NCBI RefSeq assembly: GCF_009617875.1
Contig: NZ_BLAV01000001.1
Location: forward strand, 496,001-560,000
Reading direction: 5' to 3'
Length of the DNA stretch: 64,000 nucleotides
Source: Prolixibacter sp. NT017
Lineage (GTDB): Bacteria; Bacteroidota; Bacteroidia; Bacteroidales; Prolixibacteraceae
Below are positions 1-9,355 of this stretch, piece by piece. The notes below the pieces were generated by a model. That model had not been told where the DNA came from, made no database searches, and saw only the letters and a program-made list of their open reading frames with translations. The translations under genes and the position numbers were made by a program. The first letter of the stretch is position 1. Each line of letters starts with the position of its first letter.

Positions 1-417
1 AAATCTGCCGGAGCGAACTATGTGATTAATTCGGTCCGACAGGATCTTCATGAAGAATTGATGAAAATAACCAGAGGTAACGGTCCTTCGGTGGTGGTTG
101 AGGCCGTGGGCAGGTCAGAAACCTATCAGGCAGCCATTCAGGAGGTGAGTTTTGCCGGACGAGTGGTTTGCATCGGCTATGCGAGCGACGAAATTCAGTT
201 TAAAACGAAGCTGTGGGTCCAGAAGGAACTGAAGATAATGGGAGCTAGAAACGCTAGTCCCTCCGACTTTGAATCAGTCATCCGGTTTCTCAAGTCAGGC
301 AGTTTAAATGAAATAAATTTGATTTCCGATATTGTAAAACCGGAGGAGGCGGGAACGGCAATGCAGAAGTGGACCGAGAATCCGGGAAAAGTTATGAAAA
401 TACTGGTCCGGTTTTAG
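1..417 (+). CDS. Zinc-type (MDR) dehydrogenase, C-terminal part only
   Basis: The reading frame is open from the first base of the window, so the start lies upstream; only about 138 residues are visible. The text matches the C-terminal half of medium-chain dehydrogenases: end of the nucleotide-binding fold (KSAGANYVIN, then VVVEAVG and GRVVCIGY) and the terminal catalytic-domain helix (EEAGTAMQKW). The zinc ligands would be in the missing N-terminal part. It lies 48 bp before the FucP gene on the same strand, so a role as L-fucose or sugar-alcohol dehydrogenase is a reasonable inference from context, but substrate cannot be read from this fragment. Confidence 0.8.
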   Translation, partial: KSAGANYVINSVRQDLHEELMKITRGNGPSVVVEAVGRSETYQAAIQEVSFAGRVVCIGYASDEIQFKTKLWVQKELKIMGARNASPSDFESVIRFLKSGSLNEINLISDIVKPEEAGTAMQKWTENPGKVMKILVRF

Positions 418-465
418 TAATTCCAGTGTCAAATTTCAATGAAACGCTATTAAATCCATCATCCA

Positions 466-1770
466 ATGAATAAGTCTTTACCTGTGGTCGAACGAAAATA
501 TCTTTTCCCTTTTGTTTTGATCACCAGTTTGTTTGCCCTGTGGGGATTTGCCAATGATATCACCAATCCGATGGTGGCAGCCTTCCGGACCGTAATGGAG
601 ATATCCAATGCCAGGGCAGCGTTGGTACAGTTTGCTTTTTACGGAGGCTATGCTACCATGGCGATTCCCGCGGCTTTATTTATCCAGCGTTTTAGCTACA
701 AGAAGGGAATTTTAATGGGGTTGGGGTTATATGCCATCGGGGCACTGATGTTTTATCCTGCGGCCCGGTTTGAAATGTTTGGATTCTTTTTGCTGTCTCT
801 GTACATTTTGACCTTCGGACTGGCATTTCTGGAAACCACATCCAATCCGTTCATCCTTTCTATGGGCAGGAAAGAAACGGCAACCCGGAGATTGAATCTG
901 GCACAGGCATTCAACCCTATGGGCTCACTTTTAGGCATGTTTGTGGCTTCAACATATATTCTTAATTCATTGCAATCGAGTGCTAAGGACTCGACAGGGA
1001 ATTTGATCTTTAATACACTGGGAGCTTCACAAAAAGCAGTTATCCGGGCTCACGATCTCATGATTATCAGGAACCCCTATGTTTTGCTTGGGATTGTGGT
1101 TTGCGTGATGTTCGTGGTAATAGCATTGGCTAAAATTCCGGTAACCAATCCGGAACATCAAATTCACATCAGAAAAACGACAAAACGTTTATTGAAAAAC
1201 AAGTTATACAGGGAAGGGGTAATCGCCCAGCTGTTTTATGTGGCGGCCCAAATTATGTGCTGGACTTTCATTATTCAATATGCCGATCATCTGGGTATTT
1301 CTTATTCAGCAGCCGAGGGGTATAATATGGTAGCAATGGGTGTTTTTCTGGGTAGCCGCTTTATCAGCACCTTTTTGATGAAATATGTCAATTCCCGGAA
1401 ATTATTGACCGTATTTGCGCTAGGCGGAATTATTACATCGGCAGGGGCGATTTTTATTCAGGGTATGGGCGGTCTATACAGCCTCATTGCCACATCGGCC
1501 TTTATGTCGTTGATGTTTCCCACAATTTATGGAATCGCATTGGAGAAAGTTGATCCGAATGATACGCCTTTGGGCGCATCCGGACTTGTGATGGCGATTG
1601 TGGGAGGCGCTTTGCTTCCACCATTGCAGGGAGCTATCATTGATTTGGGACAGGTGGCCGGTTTGCCAGCGGTTAATTTTTCATTTATCCTGCCGCTCTT
1701 CTGTTTTATCATTATCGCTTTGTATGGCTGGCGGTGCCAGCGGTTCAACTTGCCATCGGGTAATGCATAG
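466..1770 (+). CDS. fucP: L-fucose:H+ symporter (FucP-like MFS permease)
   Basis: This 434-residue protein has about twelve hydrophobic segments and is close in length to E. coli FucP (438). It keeps the family features LWGFAND near residue 26 and FLETTSNPF near residue 122. Asp31 and Glu123 align with E. coli Asp46 and Glu135, the known proton and substrate residues. It should import L-fucose at the inner membrane. It follows the dehydrogenase by 48 bp and precedes the GH29 fucosidase by 55 bp, so uptake follows periplasmic release of fucose. Related permeases for glucose/galactose (GluP) share the fold; the fucosidase neighbour favours fucose. Confidence 0.9.
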   Translation: MNKSLPVVERKYLFPFVLITSLFALWGFANDITNPMVAAFRTVMEISNARAALVQFAFYGGYATMAIPAALFIQRFSYKKGILMGLGLYAIGALMFYPAARFEMFGFFLLSLYILTFGLAFLETTSNPFILSMGRKETATRRLNLAQAFNPMGSLLGMFVASTYILNSLQSSAKDSTGNLIFNTLGASQKAVIRAHDLMIIRNPYVLLGIVVCVMFVVIALAKIPVTNPEHQIHIRKTTKRLLKNKLYREGVIAQLFYVAAQIMCWTFIIQYADHLGISYSAAEGYNMVAMGVFLGSRFISTFLMKYVNSRKLLTVFALGGIITSAGAIFIQGMGGLYSLIATSAFMSLMFPTIYGIALEKVDPNDTPLGASGLVMAIVGGALLPPLQGAIIDLGQVAGLPAVNFSFILPLFCFIIIALYGWRCQRFNLPSGNA

Positions 1771-1825
1771 CTGCATCGATGAAATAAATACTTGATTAAT
1801 TGTCCAATATCATAAAGCCATTGAC

Positions 1826-3472
1826 ATGAAACGAAGATCACTGATTAAATTGCTGGGATTATCGGTGCCGGGAGTGATGCTGGCGCGTCAAAGCGTTGCA
1901 TCCGGCCTGCTTAACCCACAATCGGAAGATGAAATAGCCGGGGGGCCATTTGCACCTGATTGGGATTCCTTGCAACGCTACGAGGTGCCGGAATGGTTTC
2001 GCGATGCTAAATTCGGAATATGGGCACATTGGGGACCTCAGTGCCAACCGGAGCATGGCGATTGGTATGCACGTGAAATGTACATTGAAGGAAGCAGGGA
2101 TTATAAATCGCACCTGGCTGAGTATGGCCATCCTTCGGTGAAAGGTTTCAAAGACATTATTCACCAGTGGAAGGCAGCCGATTTTAATCCGGATCAATTG
2201 TTATCCTTTTACAGGGAAAATGGAGCTCAGTACTTTATGGCGCTCGCCAATCACCATGATAACTTCGATAACTTTAATTCCCGGTATCAACCGTGGAACT
2301 CGGTGAATTTAGGTCCCGGGAAGGATTTGATCGGGGGCTGGGAAAAGGCAGCCCGGAAACACGGACTTCGTTTTGCTGTCAGTGTTCATGCTTCCCACAC
2401 CTGGTCGTGGTATGAACCAGCACAGGGAGCTGACAAAAGTGGCCCGTTGGCGGGTGTTCCTTACGACGGGACCATGACCAAAGAAGACGGACGGGGTAAA
2501 TGGTGGGAAGGCCTCGATCCTCAGGCGCTTTATGCCCAGAATCATAAGCCGGGAAAGAAACTGGTGTGGGACTGGGACCCGAAACAGGGAAGCAGTCTTC
2601 CGGATAAAGCGTATCAGGAAAAATTCTTCCGTCGGACCAAACAGTTGCTGGATGATTATAAACCTGACATGATTTATTTCGACGATGATGTGCTTCCGCT
2701 GTACGAGGTAGATAAAGCGATAGGACTGAAGCTGGCAGCGCATTTTTACAATTCCAGTTTGAAATGGAATATGGGGAATAACCAGGCGGTCATCACCGGG
2801 AAACACCTCAATGATATTCAGAAGCGTTCCATCGTTTACGATATTGAACGAGGAAAGGCGAATGGAATATTGCCCTTACCCTGGCAGACAGATACCTGTA
2901 TTGGGTCGTGGCATTACGATCGCGCCATTTTTGAGAATCACTCCTATAAAACGGCTTCTACCGTCATCCCCATGTTGGCAGATATCGTCAGTAAAAACGG
3001 GAACCTGATGTTGAGTGTGCCTCTGCAACGGGGTGGTATGCCCGATTCGGATGAGATACAAATTGTCAAAGAAATTGGCGAATGGCTGAAAGTAAACGGC
3101 GAAGCTATTTATGCCACTCGTCCTTGGAAAATATATGGTGAGGGACCATCTACCAAGTCGTCCGAGAAAGGACAATTTGACGGGCAGAGCGATGTCCAGA
3201 AGAAACCGTTTACGGCGCAGGATATCCGCTTTACACAATCTAAAGATAAAAGCACGCTTTATGCGATGGTATTGCGTTTCCCCAAAGACGGAAAGGTTAC
3301 GATTCGTTCCTTATCGGGAAATTCAGAGCACTGGCCCGGGCAGATTCGCTCCGTTCAGATGTTGGGAATATCACAACCCTTGCAATTTACCCGCGACACA
3401 GAGGGCTTACATGTAACCTTGCCGGGAAAAGTTCCGGGTAAGATAGCATTTGCCTTGAAGATTCGTTCGTGA
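1826..3472 (+). CDS. Alpha-L-fucosidase, GH29
   Basis: The 548-residue protein starts with a twin-arginine-like leader (MKRRSLIKLLG, hydrophobic stretch, then cleavage near residue 25), so it is exported. The catalytic domain begins with the GH29 pattern PEWFRDAKFGIWAHWGP near residue 55, followed by YFMALANHHDNFDNF near 140 and KPDMIYFDDD near 280. Asp286 aligns with the GH29 nucleophile (the WND of the Thermotoga enzyme). The final about 110 residues resemble the C-terminal beta-sandwich of the family. It cleaves terminal alpha-linked L-fucose. It lies between the fucose permease and a GH97 gene. GH29 subfamily cannot be fixed by eye. Confidence 0.92.
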   Translation: MKRRSLIKLLGLSVPGVMLARQSVASGLLNPQSEDEIAGGPFAPDWDSLQRYEVPEWFRDAKFGIWAHWGPQCQPEHGDWYAREMYIEGSRDYKSHLAEYGHPSVKGFKDIIHQWKAADFNPDQLLSFYRENGAQYFMALANHHDNFDNFNSRYQPWNSVNLGPGKDLIGGWEKAARKHGLRFAVSVHASHTWSWYEPAQGADKSGPLAGVPYDGTMTKEDGRGKWWEGLDPQALYAQNHKPGKKLVWDWDPKQGSSLPDKAYQEKFFRRTKQLLDDYKPDMIYFDDDVLPLYEVDKAIGLKLAAHFYNSSLKWNMGNNQAVITGKHLNDIQKRSIVYDIERGKANGILPLPWQTDTCIGSWHYDRAIFENHSYKTASTVIPMLADIVSKNGNLMLSVPLQRGGMPDSDEIQIVKEIGEWLKVNGEAIYATRPWKIYGEGPSTKSSEKGQFDGQSDVQKKPFTAQDIRFTQSKDKSTLYAMVLRFPKDGKVTIRSLSGNSEHWPGQIRSVQMLGISQPLQFTRDTEGLHVTLPGKVPGKIAFALKIRS

Positions 3473-3575
3473 ATGTTTTCCATGGTAAGGTATCTGTCGG
3501 AAAGATCGGAGGAAAGCTTTTGGGGGAATACCTGGGTTCTCCATACATAAACAGGCAAATAAAATACTTAGCAGT

Positions 3576-5474
3576 ATGAGATTATTTAAAGTTTTAGCAT
3601 TAGTAATGGTTCTCTTTTGCGGACGCGGATATTTATATGCTTCCGATATTTTATCTTCTCCGGATGGTAAACTACATGTTGATGTAGCCTGTTCTCCGGT
3701 TAGTAGTGGTGGCGAAGCTTATTTTTCTGTTGACTATAACGGACAAAGTGTTTTTTCTAAAGTAAAATTGGGCATGTTGACTGAGTCGCAGGATTTCTCA
3801 GGAGACTTGAAAATAGTATCCGCTTCAAAGCCCAGGTTACACAAGGATGATTATATGATGCTGACTGGCAAAAGAAGTCATTGTGTCAATTCTGCCAACG
3901 AAAGCACTTACCGTTTTCAAAATAGTAAAGGGCAGACGCTTGGTGTTACGTTCCGCGTATACAATGACGGCATAGCGTTCCGATATAACCTGAAAGCTTC
4001 CGGTGCATCGGGAAATATTACCAATGAGTTTACTGAATATCCTGTTGCCAACGGTAAAAAACGTTGGATACAAAAATTTAACGGCGGCTACGAAGGTTTC
4101 TATCCAATGTCGACAAATGGCATTGGGAATAAAAAGCAGAACGGCACCCGATGGAATTATCCGGCTCTTATCGAGCCGCAAGATTCGGTTTTCGTGTTAG
4201 TTACCGAAGCGAATATCGAGCGGGACCATTGTGGTTCTTTTCTGGACAACACTACGGATCTGAATACTTACCGGGTGAAATTGGTTGACAAAAAACTGCC
4301 CTTTTCCGGCGAATGGACTTCTCCCTGGCGGGTTCTTATTATCGGTCCGCTTAACGAAATCGTAGAGTCAACGTTGGTCACCGACGTGTCTGATCCTTCG
4401 GTGATAAGTAACACCGATTGGGTCAAACCAGGACTGGCCTCGTGGATTTACTGGGCAAATAATCACGGCTCAAAGGATTTTAAGGTTGTGAAAAAGTATA
4501 TCGATTTGGCAGCTAACATGAAGTGGCCTTACGCTTTAATCGATTGGCAATGGGATGATATGACCAATGGGGGAAATGTAGAAGATGCAGTAAAGTATGC
4601 CTTAAGTAAAGGCATCAAACCCTTGTTATGGTATAATTCCAGTACGGCCTGGATGCCCGCTGGTGGGGGACCGTTTTTCCGGCTAAATGAAAAAGAAAAC
4701 CGGTTGAAAGAATACGCGTGGTTGCACAAAATCGGAGTGGCCGGTATCAAAGTCGATTTTTTCCCGGACGATAACGCCGCTACGATGAATTACTACATTA
4801 ATCTGTTAGAAGATGCTATTCCATATAAATTACTGCTCAATTTTCATGGATGTACCATTCCCCGGGGCTGGCAGCGTACCTATCCAAATCTGGTGAGCAT
4901 GGAAGCCGTGTACGGTGCCGAATGGTATAACAATAACGGTGTCCTGACCAACCGGGCTGCTGAACACAATGCTACATTGCCCTTTACCCGAAATGTTATC
5001 GGATCGATGGATTATACTCCCGGTACTTTCTCTAATTCACAACATCCGCACATTACTACTTATGGGCAGGAACTGGCGCTTCCTCTTCTTTTTGAATCCG
5101 GGATACAGCATATGCCGGACAGGCCTTCGGTTTACTATTCATTTGCAAAGCCAGTCAAAGACTTTCTTTCCAACCTTCCAACTGCATGGGATGATACAAA
5201 ACTGTTGGCCGGGTATCCGGGTGTTGACGTGGTTATTGCACGCAGAAAAGGAAAGGTTTGGTATGTGGCTGGCATCAACGGTACAAACGATCCGAAAACA
5301 CTTTCGTTTTCGCTAAGCGGGCTTTCTCCTTTGGGTAAGCGAATGACCATCATTAAAGATGGTGCCGATGACAAAAGTTTTGATATTCGTAAGGATGTTC
5401 GTCTTAACAGGAAGAACCGGAAAATGAGCGCGGAGTGTCTTCCGCGAGGAGGATTTGTTGCAGTGATAAAATAA
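3576..5474 (+). CDS. GH97 glycoside hydrolase (retaining type, alpha-galactosidase-like)
   Basis: The 632-residue protein has a signal peptide (cleavage near residue 23) and the GH97 layout: N-terminal beta-supersandwich, then a barrel beginning at GLASWIYWANNHG near residue 287. The barrel contains YALIDWQWD, GIKPLLWYNS, GIKVDFFPDD and NLVSMEAVYGAEW. Asp394 in KVDF and Glu443 in SMEA sit where retaining GH97 members (for example BtGH97b of B. thetaiotaomicron) have nucleophile and acid/base. Inverting SusB-like members use Glu residues instead, so I infer a retaining alpha-galactosidase-like enzyme. It is the last gene of the fucose run and is followed by a strong terminator. Confidence 0.9.
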   Translation: MRLFKVLALVMVLFCGRGYLYASDILSSPDGKLHVDVACSPVSSGGEAYFSVDYNGQSVFSKVKLGMLTESQDFSGDLKIVSASKPRLHKDDYMMLTGKRSHCVNSANESTYRFQNSKGQTLGVTFRVYNDGIAFRYNLKASGASGNITNEFTEYPVANGKKRWIQKFNGGYEGFYPMSTNGIGNKKQNGTRWNYPALIEPQDSVFVLVTEANIERDHCGSFLDNTTDLNTYRVKLVDKKLPFSGEWTSPWRVLIIGPLNEIVESTLVTDVSDPSVISNTDWVKPGLASWIYWANNHGSKDFKVVKKYIDLAANMKWPYALIDWQWDDMTNGGNVEDAVKYALSKGIKPLLWYNSSTAWMPAGGGPFFRLNEKENRLKEYAWLHKIGVAGIKVDFFPDDNAATMNYYINLLEDAIPYKLLLNFHGCTIPRGWQRTYPNLVSMEAVYGAEWYNNNGVLTNRAAEHNATLPFTRNVIGSMDYTPGTFSNSQHPHITTYGQELALPLLFESGIQHMPDRPSVYYSFAKPVKDFLSNLPTAWDDTKLLAGYPGVDVVIARRKGKVWYVAGINGTNDPKTLSFSLSGLSPLGKRMTIIKDGADDKSFDIRKDVRLNRKNRKMSAECLPRGGFVAVIK

Positions 5475-5490
5475 ACAACAAACGAAGGTA

Positions 5491-5533
5491 ATATCTGATG
5501 CTGGCCTGCTGACCTGCATCAGATATTTTTTTT
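5491..5533 (+). terminator. Rho-independent terminator after the GH97 gene
   Basis: A perfect 11-bp stem (5491-5501 with 5516-5526) encloses a 14-nt loop and runs into a T tract on the (+) strand. It ends the fucose operon. Confidence 0.85.
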
Positions 5534-5644
5534 ACACAAAACAAAAAACAGCAAGTCTCTTTGGTTTCAAATCATCAATATCCTCTGGGGCGTTCTCATT
5601 GAATGATTGTTCTATTTGCCCATCAGGTGCTTTGCTTGTATCTT

Positions 5645-6334
5645 TTAGTTATTGCAGTATTGTATGAGTTGAATGAGATCTTGCTCTGATTTCGGTTTCA
5701 GGCGATGACTTTTGGCGTATTGTTCAATATTGGGTTTAAACTGTGCCAGTTTTTTTAGCAGTTTTTTGTTGGGGCGAATTTTTTGAGGAACAGCTTTTCC
5801 CACAGCGATCAGGAGTTCGTCATCCTGCCTGACAAATCGGTTGGGTTCGGCTTCTTTGTATCCAATTGCCTTTGTGGCTTGCTCAAAATCTACCTGGTAT
5901 TTCTTGTACAGTTGAATGTGTCCATCGGCCAGTACTTCCAAAACGCCGTGTTTGACTTTACCTTTGTCGCCCAGGTAATCACAAATAGTAAATGTGTGGT
6001 TCCCAAAATCAAATCTGTAGGTCTGTTGCGAATTGTCGAGTACCCGTATTTGATTCTGAGCATTCAAAAACTGAATTTTATCTGTGTAAATATTGTATCT
6101 AAGTGGAATGTTGTGGTACTTGATGCTATCGTCTATGACTACCTCGCCCCGAGTAAATTCTTTGTTTAAATAAGGGGTTCCCTCTACGTAAACACCATCG
6201 AGTGTAGCGGTTTTGCTTTCCTCATAGCTGATTTTGTCAGAAAGATTATCTAAGTCGATTGTCGTTTGAGAAACCTGCGAAAGTGCGGGATAGCTAAAAG
6301 ACAGAAGCAAGAAAAATATCCAAACTGGTTTCAT
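5645..6334 (-). CDS. Secreted protein of unknown function
   Basis: The 229-residue product has a clear signal peptide (MKPVWIFFLLLSFSYPALSQ). The mature part is polar with alternating beta-like stretches (YNIYTDKIQF, RFDFGNHTFTICDYLG) and a lysine-rich C-terminal helix (KIRPNKKLLKKLAQFK). I do not recognise the family. It stands alone on the (-) strand, convergent with the GH97 gene and divergent from the esterase. Its base composition is more AT-rich than its neighbours. Confidence 0.75.
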   Translation of the reverse strand: MKPVWIFFLLLSFSYPALSQVSQTTIDLDNLSDKISYEESKTATLDGVYVEGTPYLNKEFTRGEVVIDDSIKYHNIPLRYNIYTDKIQFLNAQNQIRVLDNSQQTYRFDFGNHTFTICDYLGDKGKVKHGVLEVLADGHIQLYKKYQVDFEQATKAIGYKEAEPNRFVRQDDELLIAVGKAVPQKIRPNKKLLKKLAQFKPNIEQYAKSHRLKPKSEQDLIQLIQYCNN

Positions 6335-6650
6335 AGATTTGTTGGTTTAATATGATTACGAATTCGATGATGAAGTTATTACTCAGGGAATAAATGTTGT
6401 TCCAATTTTGGTTATTTGAATTCTCATTGTAGATATTTTGTATGTATTGGCAGGTCGTTATAATCTCTGCAAGACCTTTAAATTGAATCACTGATTTCTG
6501 TTTTGGGGTTTGCTTCCGGATATTTCCGATATGTGCGCAATTCTTATTCCGACCGCTATTTATGTTGGTTTTATGTCAATGAAAATGTATTTTGCACAGT
6601 AACACTTCTATTCACGGGAAGTGAAAACTATCATTAAATCACTAAAGCAA
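6335..6650. other. Divergent intergenic region
   Basis: This 316-bp AT-rich gap separates two divergently transcribed genes and should hold both promoters. A TATTTTGC element near 6586 loosely resembles the Bacteroidota -7 box (TAnnTTTG) for the esterase. I see no hairpin, repeat or RNA gene. Confidence 0.4.
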
Positions 6651-8288
6651 ATGGATATGCATACCAAAAGAAGTTTTCTAACCATCACACTACTCTTCCT
6701 GGCTGTCGGCGTTTTTGCCCAGTTAACCGGCCAGCATCCCCGCGTGACGACTCAAAACGGGGTATTGGAAGGTGTCAACGAGTCGGGTGTCGACGTTTTT
6801 AAAGGAATTCCATTTGCTGCTCCACCGGTAGGAAAATGGCGCTGGAGGGAACCTCAGCCGGCGAAAAACTGGGAGGGGATTCGCAAAGCGGACCATTTCG
6901 GCCCCAATCCTATGCAATTGCCGGTGTTTGGTGATATGAATTTTGGCACCGATTCGATGAGCGAGGATTGCCTCTATCTGAATGTCTGGACGCCTTCCAA
7001 AACCGGGAAAGAAGGTCTTCCCGTGCTGGTTTATTTTTATGGCGGCGGACTGATTGCCGGTGCCGGCAGTGAGCCCCGTTACGGTGGCGAACGGATGGCC
7101 CGGCGGGGTATGATTACCATTACCGCCAATTACCGGCTCGGCATCTTCGGGTTCTTCTCCTATCCCGGACTGACGAAGGAGTCGCCCAATCACGCATCGG
7201 GGAACTACGGATTCCTCGACCAGGTGGCCGCGTTGAAGTGGGTGAAAGAAAATATCAAGGCATTTGGCGGCGATCCCAATCGCATTACCATTGCCGGTGA
7301 ATCGGCCGGCTCGATTTCGGTGAGCGCGCTGATGTGCTCCCCGCTGTCGAGAAACCTGTTCGAGCAGGCGATTGGTTCCAGTGGCTCACTCATGGGAGCC
7401 CTGTCGCCCGAACCCTTAAAGGAGGCGGAGAAAGCCGGCGAAGCGTATGCTGAAAAGGAGGGATACCAGTCGCTGGCCGACCTGAGGGCTATCCCGGCTA
7501 AGAAATTGCTGCACATGAAAGCGCCCCGCTTTGCCACCGTCATCGACGGCTATTTCCTGCCCGAACAACCGGTGAAAATCTTTTCGGAAGGGAAACAAGC
7601 TCATGTCCCGTTGTTGGTGGGCTGGAACTCCGAGGAGATGGCGCCGGGCTTTTTGCTGCGTGGGAAAAAGCCGACACTGGAAAATCTGAAAGAAGCGCTC
7701 AAAGGACGGTTTGGCGATCAAACCGACGAAGTGCTGCAGAAGTATCATATTACCGACGACGCCTCTGTGATGGGGCAGGGAGGCATCGATTTGGCTTCCG
7801 ACCTGTTCATTGCATTCAGTACCTGGAAATGGAGTGAGATGCAGGCCAAAACCGGCGGCGAACAGGTGTACCGTTACCACTTCTGTCATCCCCGGCCCGA
7901 AATGGTAGCCGCGATGGCGGGCAAAACAGCCGGACTGGCCGGCGGTGTCCAGGATAACAAAGACAAGAGCGCTCCCAAACCACCGAGAGCCACCGGAGCG
8001 GTGCATTCGGCCGATATCGAATACGCGATGGGGAACCTGCCCACCAACCGGGTGTACGATTGGCAGCCGGGCGACTACATCGTTTCGGATATTTTCCAGA
8101 TGTATTACGCCAATTTCGTGAAAACCGGTAACCCGAACGGCCTGGGTGTCCCCGAATGGGAAGCAGTGAATAACCAGCCCGTGGCCCCGGTCATGCAGAT
8201 CAATGTGGATACCTATCAGAAGAAAGACCCGGAGCTGGAAGCCCGCTACCGGTTCATGGATAAGCTGTTCTTCCCCAAAGAACAATAA
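6651..8288 (+). CDS. Secreted type B carboxylesterase
   Basis: The alpha/beta-hydrolase of the carboxylesterase type B family is recognised by KGIPFAAPPVGKWRW, SEDCLYLNVW, the oxyanion-hole YFYGGG and the nucleophile elbow GESAG (Ser218 counting from 6651), with HSADIEYAMGN near the catalytic His. I place the start at ATG 6651 because MDMHTKRSFLTITLLFLAVG gives a normal signal peptide; an in-frame GTG at 6621 would add ten residues. Length (545) is typical. It may deacylate carbohydrate or aromatic esters in the periplasm. The last codons and terminator are duplicated 2 kb downstream (see 10331-10400). Confidence 0.9.
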   Translation: MDMHTKRSFLTITLLFLAVGVFAQLTGQHPRVTTQNGVLEGVNESGVDVFKGIPFAAPPVGKWRWREPQPAKNWEGIRKADHFGPNPMQLPVFGDMNFGTDSMSEDCLYLNVWTPSKTGKEGLPVLVYFYGGGLIAGAGSEPRYGGERMARRGMITITANYRLGIFGFFSYPGLTKESPNHASGNYGFLDQVAALKWVKENIKAFGGDPNRITIAGESAGSISVSALMCSPLSRNLFEQAIGSSGSLMGALSPEPLKEAEKAGEAYAEKEGYQSLADLRAIPAKKLLHMKAPRFATVIDGYFLPEQPVKIFSEGKQAHVPLLVGWNSEEMAPGFLLRGKKPTLENLKEALKGRFGDQTDEVLQKYHITDDASVMGQGGIDLASDLFIAFSTWKWSEMQAKTGGEQVYRYHFCHPRPEMVAAMAGKTAGLAGGVQDNKDKSAPKPPRATGAVHSADIEYAMGNLPTNRVYDWQPGDYIVSDIFQMYYANFVKTGNPNGLGVPEWEAVNNQPVAPVMQINVDTYQKKDPELEARYRFMDKLFFPKEQ

Positions 8289-8345
8289 CCGATAGTAACA
8301 TTTGAAATGAAGAAGGAGTTAGAGCAGTGCTTTAGCTCCTTTTTT
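8276..8345 (+). repeat. Left copy of a 70-bp direct repeat (esterase 3' end plus terminator)
   Basis: This segment contains the last esterase codons (PKEQ, stop) and a terminator hairpin. A close copy lies at 10331-10400; by eye about 60 of 70 positions agree. The two copies bracket the tandem array and the helical-protein gene. Confidence 0.85.
8313..8345 (+). terminator. Terminator of the esterase gene
   Basis: A stem formed by AAGGAGTTA (8313-8321) and TAGCTCCTT (8333-8341) is followed by T residues. The same hairpin, with a better stem, recurs at 10365-10399. Confidence 0.75.
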
Positions 8346-8780
8346 ATTGGTGATATCTTCCGTTTTCGGGAAAAGAGTTACCAGCTGGCAATAAGTGATC
8401 GGTCATTAATACACGCAGCAAGAAGCTATATTGCAGGGTAATTGACTTTTTTTAGATTGATTCTTAACGATATAATGATTAAGTTAGACTATCATTTTGG
8501 TTCAGCCGGACGATCGCCCGGCTAGCCACAGACAGAAAACAATAGCATCAGTTTACGGGGGAAAAAAGAAAACAACCGGAATCGATAGGTGATTCCAGGC
8601 TGAAACAGAAAAGTATAACCTTAAACCGAGACTGATGAAACGACCGACGAACAACCTTTTGACCCAACAGGGAAACCTCACTCCGGAGGTAACCCATTCC
8701 CATGTTTATCCTATCAATGAGAAAAATATCCCGCTCGCTCCGGGCAGGAGAGACTAAACCCATGAACAGTCGTTTCCTAA
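8346..8780. other. Gene-free left part of the island
   Basis: I find no convincing gene here. Short open frames lack family resemblance and plausible starts. There is an AT-rich stretch near 8440-8500 and then mixed sequence without obvious repeats until 8781. Confidence 0.4.
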
Positions 8781-8888
8781 CCCCGTCAGTGGTCACAGAC
8801 CCTGACGGTGGTCGAAAAATAACCGCGGACCTGTCAGCGTGTGAAGCTCCTGACAGCGTCGGGAAAAAAGATGTTTGACGCTGACAGG
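8781..8888 (+). repeat. Left copy of a ~108-bp direct repeat, palindrome-rich
   Basis: A close match lies at 10205-10314. Both begin with CCCCGTCAGTGGT and end with CGCTGACAGGT. The pair flanks the array and its gene inside the outer 70-bp repeat pair. Confidence 0.85.
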
Positions 8889-8906
8889 TCTGACGACGCT
8901 GTCAGG
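8830..8906. repeat. Interleaved inverted repeats (A-B-A'-B')
   Basis: Four 10-mers occur in order: CCTGTCAGCG (8830-8839), CCTGACAGCG (8849-8858), CGCTGACAGG (8879-8888) and CGCTGTCAGG (8897-8906). The third is the exact reverse complement of the first and the fourth of the second. A transcript could form interleaved stems (pseudoknot geometry) or alternative local hairpins through the shared CTGTCAG/CTGACAG core. The right-hand copy at 10205-10314 keeps A, B and A' but not B'. Confidence 0.75.
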
Positions 8907-9017
8907 TCGAAAAGAACAAACAACCCAAAACAACCAAAAACAATGAACCACACCACTTCCATAACGCCAACCGGTACCATGGCGTTGGTGGCCAGCCCAC
9001 ACCCGGGTGTAACCACT

Positions 9018-9206
9018 GGTGGGGATCGTTCGCTAAGTGGTGGGCGGACTTCGCTGAGTGGTGGGGATCGTTCGCTATGTGGTGGTCAGACCTCGCTGAG
9101 TGGTGGGGATCGTTCGCTATGTGGTGGTCAGACCTCGCTGAGTGGTGGGGAACGTTCGCTAAGTGGTGGTCAGACTTCGCTAAGTAGTGGGGACTGTTCG
9201 CTGAGT
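9018..9206 (+). repeat. Tandem array 1: nine 21-bp units
   Basis: Nine consecutive 21-bp units run without a gap, then a degenerate unit follows. Each unit has a conserved 14-bp part (consensus TCGCTNAGTGGTGG) and a variable 7-bp part. In order the variable parts are GGATCGT, GCGGACT, GGATCGT, TCAGACC, GGATCGT, TCAGACC, GGAACGT, TCAGACT, GGACTGT, so two variants alternate. Because 21 is a multiple of three, both strands stay open across it (a heptapeptide-repeat frame runs 8943-9239 on +), but I regard that as a by-product. The array ends 150 bp before the helical-protein gene. Confidence 0.92.
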
Positions 9207-9355
9207 GGTGGCCGGCATCCGCCATGGTGTGGGCGCTGACTACCGGTTATAAAAACGGGGGAAGTGGATGAAATGGTGCTACTCTGACAGGTCAACACCC
9301 TGTACATCCGCTTACCCCCATCGTTAATTGAAATAGAAATTTAAAAGTAAGTAAA

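Noticed and set aside
7416..8285. Long (-) strand open frame opposite the esterase
   Set aside because: Shadow of a well-supported esterase with the full catalytic motif on (+); no recognisable protein pattern.
9018..9206. CRISPR-like array with 7-bp spacers
   Set aside because: Variable parts are only 7 bp and reuse two classes, so they cannot be acquired spacers of known CRISPR type.
8841..9239. Open frame across array 1 encoding a heptapeptide repeat (SGGDRSL, SGGQTSL)
   Set aside because: The unit is 21 bp so any stop-free unit stays open; the opposite strand is equally open, and the other two arrays have periods that are not multiples of three. Coding is therefore not supported, though not excluded for the part from 8943.
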